Shown piece after piece: positions 61,055 through 64,000 of a DNA stretch of 64,000 nt (the stretch's first letter is position 1; the number at the start of each line of letters is the position of its first letter). A model generated the notes under the pieces. That model was given only the letters and a program-made list of their open reading frames with translations, had not been told where the DNA came from and did not search any database. The position numbers and the translations under genes were made by a program. The DNA lies in contig NZ_JMGA01000008.1 in NCBI RefSeq assembly GCF_000765145.1, positions 44,241 through 108,240 of the forward strand. The letters run 5' to 3'. This DNA is from Desulfosporosinus sp. HMP52 (GTDB taxonomy: Bacteria > Bacillota > Desulfitobacteriia > Desulfitobacteriales > Desulfitobacteriaceae).

Positions 61055-63406
61055 TCATTGAGAAGTCAAAAGACTTCCCATAGTTTTTTCATTGTTACTG
61101 GGAATTGCCCCAGTGCCGCCCAAAATATAAACCCTTTTGGTCTTCCCACTTAAACTCTTTAAGAAGGCACAGGTATTTGAATCTATCCCCCCTTTTGGGA
61201 TAAGGAGCATTGGGCTTCCTGTCAAGGCTGCAAAAGCTCCGCCGGATAAGCCATCCGGGAAATTCTCTCCTGTGGCTACAACAAGGGAACTAGTATCCTG
61301 TCCAAAATGCTTAACAATTTGTAACATCGTATCATATTTTGTATCCCCAGCCAAGCGCAGGGGACCATAGCTTTCCAGAGGGCCGCCTTTAGCATCAAAG
61401 GACGAAGATATGGCAAACTTTCCTCCCACAATAATAGTTTGGGTTACCCCAAAGTCTTTAAGAATTTGCTTTGTGGCATCAGGTAATTTGCCTTGTTCTG
61501 TTAAGAGGATGGGAATCCCCAAAGCAGCGGCAGGAGCAGAGGCAGAAAGGGCATCAGGAAAACTGGTACTGGAAGCTAAGATTACCCGTGTACTAGGGCC
61601 CACCCTTTTGGCAATCTCCGCCGCTGTATCTGCGGCAGAAACTCCAAAGATTCGTTCATAAGATAAGCCTTCTTTGACGAGAGCATTAGTGACAGGTTTC
61701 GTGAGGGCTCCCTCTCCCCCGATTACATAGACTTTGGCACTGGGGGACAGTCTTTTAATTTCCTGTAATACTGCATCATCCAACTGGTAAGGTGAGGTTA
61801 AAAGTAAGGGGGCCTTTAGTTTCTTGGCTAAAGGAGCTGCGGCTAAAGCATCTTGAAAACGATCTACCCGGGCAAGAAGTACAATCGGAGCAGAGCCGTT
61901 TGCCCAACCGGTTTGAGAAATTTTAATGGCTGTATCTTCTGCCCGATTTCCATAAAGGCGTTCGATGCTTAATTCATCACCGGGTTGGGGAGTTGGGATG
62001 GGAGTCGGTGTAGGTGTGGGGGTTGGCGTAGTAGGGGTTGGAGTTGGCGTAGGAGTAGATCCCTTAATTTTTTCATAACCTATTTTGGCTCGTTCAGTAA
62101 GGCTGGCATCCAGGGCTAGTCCCTGCATTACTGTTGCATAATATTTAGCCGCACTCTCTTTAGAAGGGTCGGTACCCTCAGCGGCTAGTTTATCTGCTTC
62201 AGCTAGAAGTTTAGTATAAGCATTGAGAAGTCCTACTCTTGCTTTTTCTTTCAGATTTGCGTCCAGATCAGACCCTTGCAAGATTATTTCATAGTTTTGA
62301 GCAGCAGTAGCGCAGCTGGTGCTGACACCGGCAAGAGCTAATTTATCAGCTTCAGCTAAGAGCTTAGTTAAAGCATTAAGATGCCCCGTCTGAGCACGTT
62401 TTAAAATAGCTGCATCTAGCTTAGGCCCTTGGGCAACTGTCCAATAGTATTTAGCTGCAGTGGCATAGGATGTGTCTTTTTTCTCAAGAACCAGTTTGTC
62501 GGCTTCCGTCAAGAGTTTTCCATAAGCATCAAGAATTCTATCTTCAAAAATGTCTTTATCTGAGACAGATGGGCTCTTATAACCGGTAACATAAAATCCT
62601 AAAGCGTAGTAAGAACTCCATGAAGCATAATTGTACCAGTAATCACCACAGGCCGATTCTGCACCGCTTCCTCCTCCGGACTTCATTAATCGATCGGAAT
62701 CAATCTTCAAATCTCCTAAATGAATCGAATCCGGAGTGCTCCAGCGGCTGGATAAGTAAGGTGGATTTACAGGAGGTAAGAGTTCTTTCGGGAATTTTGT
62801 CGCACCGGGAGCAAAGGTAATAGCGCTGTTGTACTTTTGACCCATTAGACTAAACACGGAATCCTGATAAGCAGATTTGCCGGTTAGAGTATTAGGATTA
62901 TTTCTGATTGCCCAACTATTGTAACCCCATACAGCAAAATACCAGTTTTCTAAGACATTGCGATCTCCATCGCCAATCTTGGGATAGGCCCGCCATTTCT
63001 GGTTAAGCATTTGACAGCCAATTTCAATATTATAGTCAATATCGTTCTTTAGTTTTTCAATGGTCACCGTATCCTTAGGATCGTAGGACGAGACCTGCAT
63101 AATCCCTATCCCAATCCCATCACGTCCAATTAAAGGTTTATCCGTTATCGGCTGTCCAGAACTATCCAATTCATATTGCTTCCAGCCGCTTTCCATCCAA
63201 GCAACGGCTTTGAGCAGCACAGGGGGAATATTATACTTGTTGGCCATATCCTCCAGCTTTTTGCCAATCTCATTATAATAAGCAGCCTTCTGATCGACTG
63301 CTGCCATGACCGGCCTGGCCGGGACAAGCTGCATAATAATCAACCCGATAATAAGTACTGACATAAACTTTCTGCAGCACTGTGCACCTTTACTCACACT
63401 CAACAT
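61055..63406 (-). CDS. Lytic transglycosylase-like protein with helical repeats and CWB2
   Basis: The ATG at 63406 follows GAAGGGG and gives 783 residues. A signal peptide (FMSVLIIGLIIMQLVPARPVMA) leads to an SLT-like domain (about 40-170) with catalytic Glu in AVAWMESGWKQ and the GIMQVSS motif. Three helical repeats of about 50 residues follow (KLLAEADKLALAGVSTSCATA and its variants). A Thr/Pro linker (STPTPTPTP type) and three C-terminal CWB2 repeats end the protein. The linker is coded by a repeated GTTGGCGTAGGAGT-like stretch at about 61985-62060. It should cut glycan strands at the wall surface. Confidence 0.9.
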   Translation of the reverse strand: MLSVSKGAQCCRKFMSVLIIGLIIMQLVPARPVMAAVDQKAAYYNEIGKKLEDMANKYNIPPVLLKAVAWMESGWKQYELDSSGQPITDKPLIGRDGIGIGIMQVSSYDPKDTVTIEKLKNDIDYNIEIGCQMLNQKWRAYPKIGDGDRNVLENWYFAVWGYNSWAIRNNPNTLTGKSAYQDSVFSLMGQKYNSAITFAPGATKFPKELLPPVNPPYLSSRWSTPDSIHLGDLKIDSDRLMKSGGGSGAESACGDYWYNYASWSSYYALGFYVTGYKSPSVSDKDIFEDRILDAYGKLLTEADKLVLEKKDTSYATAAKYYWTVAQGPKLDAAILKRAQTGHLNALTKLLAEADKLALAGVSTSCATAAQNYEIILQGSDLDANLKEKARVGLLNAYTKLLAEADKLAAEGTDPSKESAAKYYATVMQGLALDASLTERAKIGYEKIKGSTPTPTPTPTTPTPTPTPTPIPTPQPGDELSIERLYGNRAEDTAIKISQTGWANGSAPIVLLARVDRFQDALAAAPLAKKLKAPLLLTSPYQLDDAVLQEIKRLSPSAKVYVIGGEGALTKPVTNALVKEGLSYERIFGVSAADTAAEIAKRVGPSTRVILASSTSFPDALSASAPAAALGIPILLTEQGKLPDATKQILKDFGVTQTIIVGGKFAISSSFDAKGGPLESYGPLRLAGDTKYDTMLQIVKHFGQDTSSLVVATGENFPDGLSGGAFAALTGSPMLLIPKGGIDSNTCAFLKSLSGKTKRVYILGGTGAIPSNNEKTMGSLLTSQ

Positions 63407-63529
63407 TTTCCTACCCCTTCCTCTGTGTATAACAAATCTCATTTCTTATTCGACTTATTCGACACTAAAGGAGAGGATTCCTGCCCATAATCTATTGAAC
63501 AGCATATAAAGGAAAATATTGGCTGAGTC

Positions 63530-64000
63530 TGCAGACACCGTCTTCGTATGTCTTAACTTAGCGGAGAAGCCTTCCTAGACGGGGGACGGTTGTCTGGCTC
63601 TGGGGTCGAGCCCTTTTCTGCACGCGTCTGCGAGTTCCGCCGCTGGCTCGCTGGACGGTTCGCGAGCGCGTCCGAACCTCTGAGTATTTCTGAATGTGAA
63701 CCTGCGGCGCGCTACGGGGACGCGAACCGTCGGCCCTCGCCTTAGCGCGGCTTCACTGACGCATCCGCTTAGCAGAAAAGCGCTCCCCCAGTCAGCTTTC
63801 TAGGAATGTAAGCAGAACTTTGGGGGACTTAGGTCAGGCTTCGCAGAATTTTTGCGTGTTAGGAAGACGGTCATTTAGTTTTTCGTCTTCTGCTAGTGCC
63901 GCACAGCGGCATGAGGGGCAATTCTGAAAAATTTATAGCCCCTAAACATTCTTAACAATAATAGACCCGAAAGACAGGACGGCTTCGATCCACAGGAGTG
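63530..64000. repeat. Structured intergenic repeat, copy C, running off the right edge
   Basis: A GC-rich non-coding stretch of more than 450 bp. ACGGTTCGCG (63655-63664) pairs with CGCGAACCGT (63721-63730), and outer CCTTTTCTGC / GCAGAAAAGC (63612, 63772) pair too. The loop contains AACCTC (63674) and TGTGAACC (63695), as in copies A and B. The last 44 bp (63957-64000) are an almost exact inverted copy of 15853-15896, so a further unit begins here and continues outside the window. Confidence 0.7.

Noticed and set aside
61985..62060. Short tandem DNA repeat
   Set aside because: It codes for the Thr/Pro linker of the transglycosylase-CWB2 protein, so it is coding low complexity, not a separate element.

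Overview
The window looks like chromosomal DNA of an endospore-forming, low-to-mid GC clostridial Firmicute of the Desulfosporosinus/Desulfitobacterium kind. This is an inference from gene content: a spoIIR gene, a GerM-like lipoprotein, a SleB/LysM hydrolase, a YlbF-family protein, strong GGAGG ribosome sites, frequent TTG/GTG starts, and seven secreted proteins carrying cell wall binding repeat 2 (CWB2). No rRNA, tRNA or CRISPR array was found.

Layout. 1-7.0 kb: the 5' part of a CWB2 surface protein (running off the left edge), then a five-gene operon on the minus strand: response regulator, histidine kinase, MacA-like adaptor, ABC ATPase, MacB-like permease. 7.0-12 kb: a structured intergenic repeat, a MarR regulator with an apparent CTG start, an orphan Phd-like antitoxin, the sporulation genes gerM-like and spoIIR, a ZIP metal transporter and a degenerate SGNH hydrolase. 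12-13.7 kb: a TnpB-like RNA-guided nuclease gene without the usual zinc finger, followed by about 200 bp of tandem perfect hairpins that look like its guide RNA. 14-20 kb: YlbF protein, three unknown small or membrane proteins, a second structured repeat, a metallophosphoesterase, a candidate structured RNA and SleB. 20-31.6 kb: an RND pump operon (adaptor, pump, TetR) with a recognisable promoter/operator, a DUF948-like protein, an S41 protease, a DEAD-box helicase, a TolC-like protein and a lipoprotein.

32-46 kb: two nearly identical 1210-residue S-layer-type CWB2 genes pointing at each other, with decayed IS3, IS4, IS1182 and IS66 elements between them. Both have the same 24-bp dyad 116 bp upstream of their start. 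46-53 kb: three more CWB2 proteins fused to an amidase, a subtilisin protease and a GH18 domain. 53-61 kb: a Uma2 nuclease, an AAA/DUF4143 ATPase, and a surface-polymer group (EamA-like flippase subunit, GNAT-like protein, polysaccharide deacetylase, and a GT39-DUF2304-GT2 operon). 61-63.4 kb: a lytic transglycosylase-CWB2 fusion. 63.5-64 kb: a third structured repeat that runs off the right edge.

How it fits together: most of the window builds, remodels and pumps material through the cell envelope. The CWB2 proteins share an anchor module and differ in their catalytic part. Three efflux-type systems (MacAB-like, RND, TolC-like) sit within 30 kb. The most unusual signals are the TnpB-like gene with its hairpin RNA, the dispersed repeats with a constant loop on variable but paired stems, and the inverted S-layer twins.
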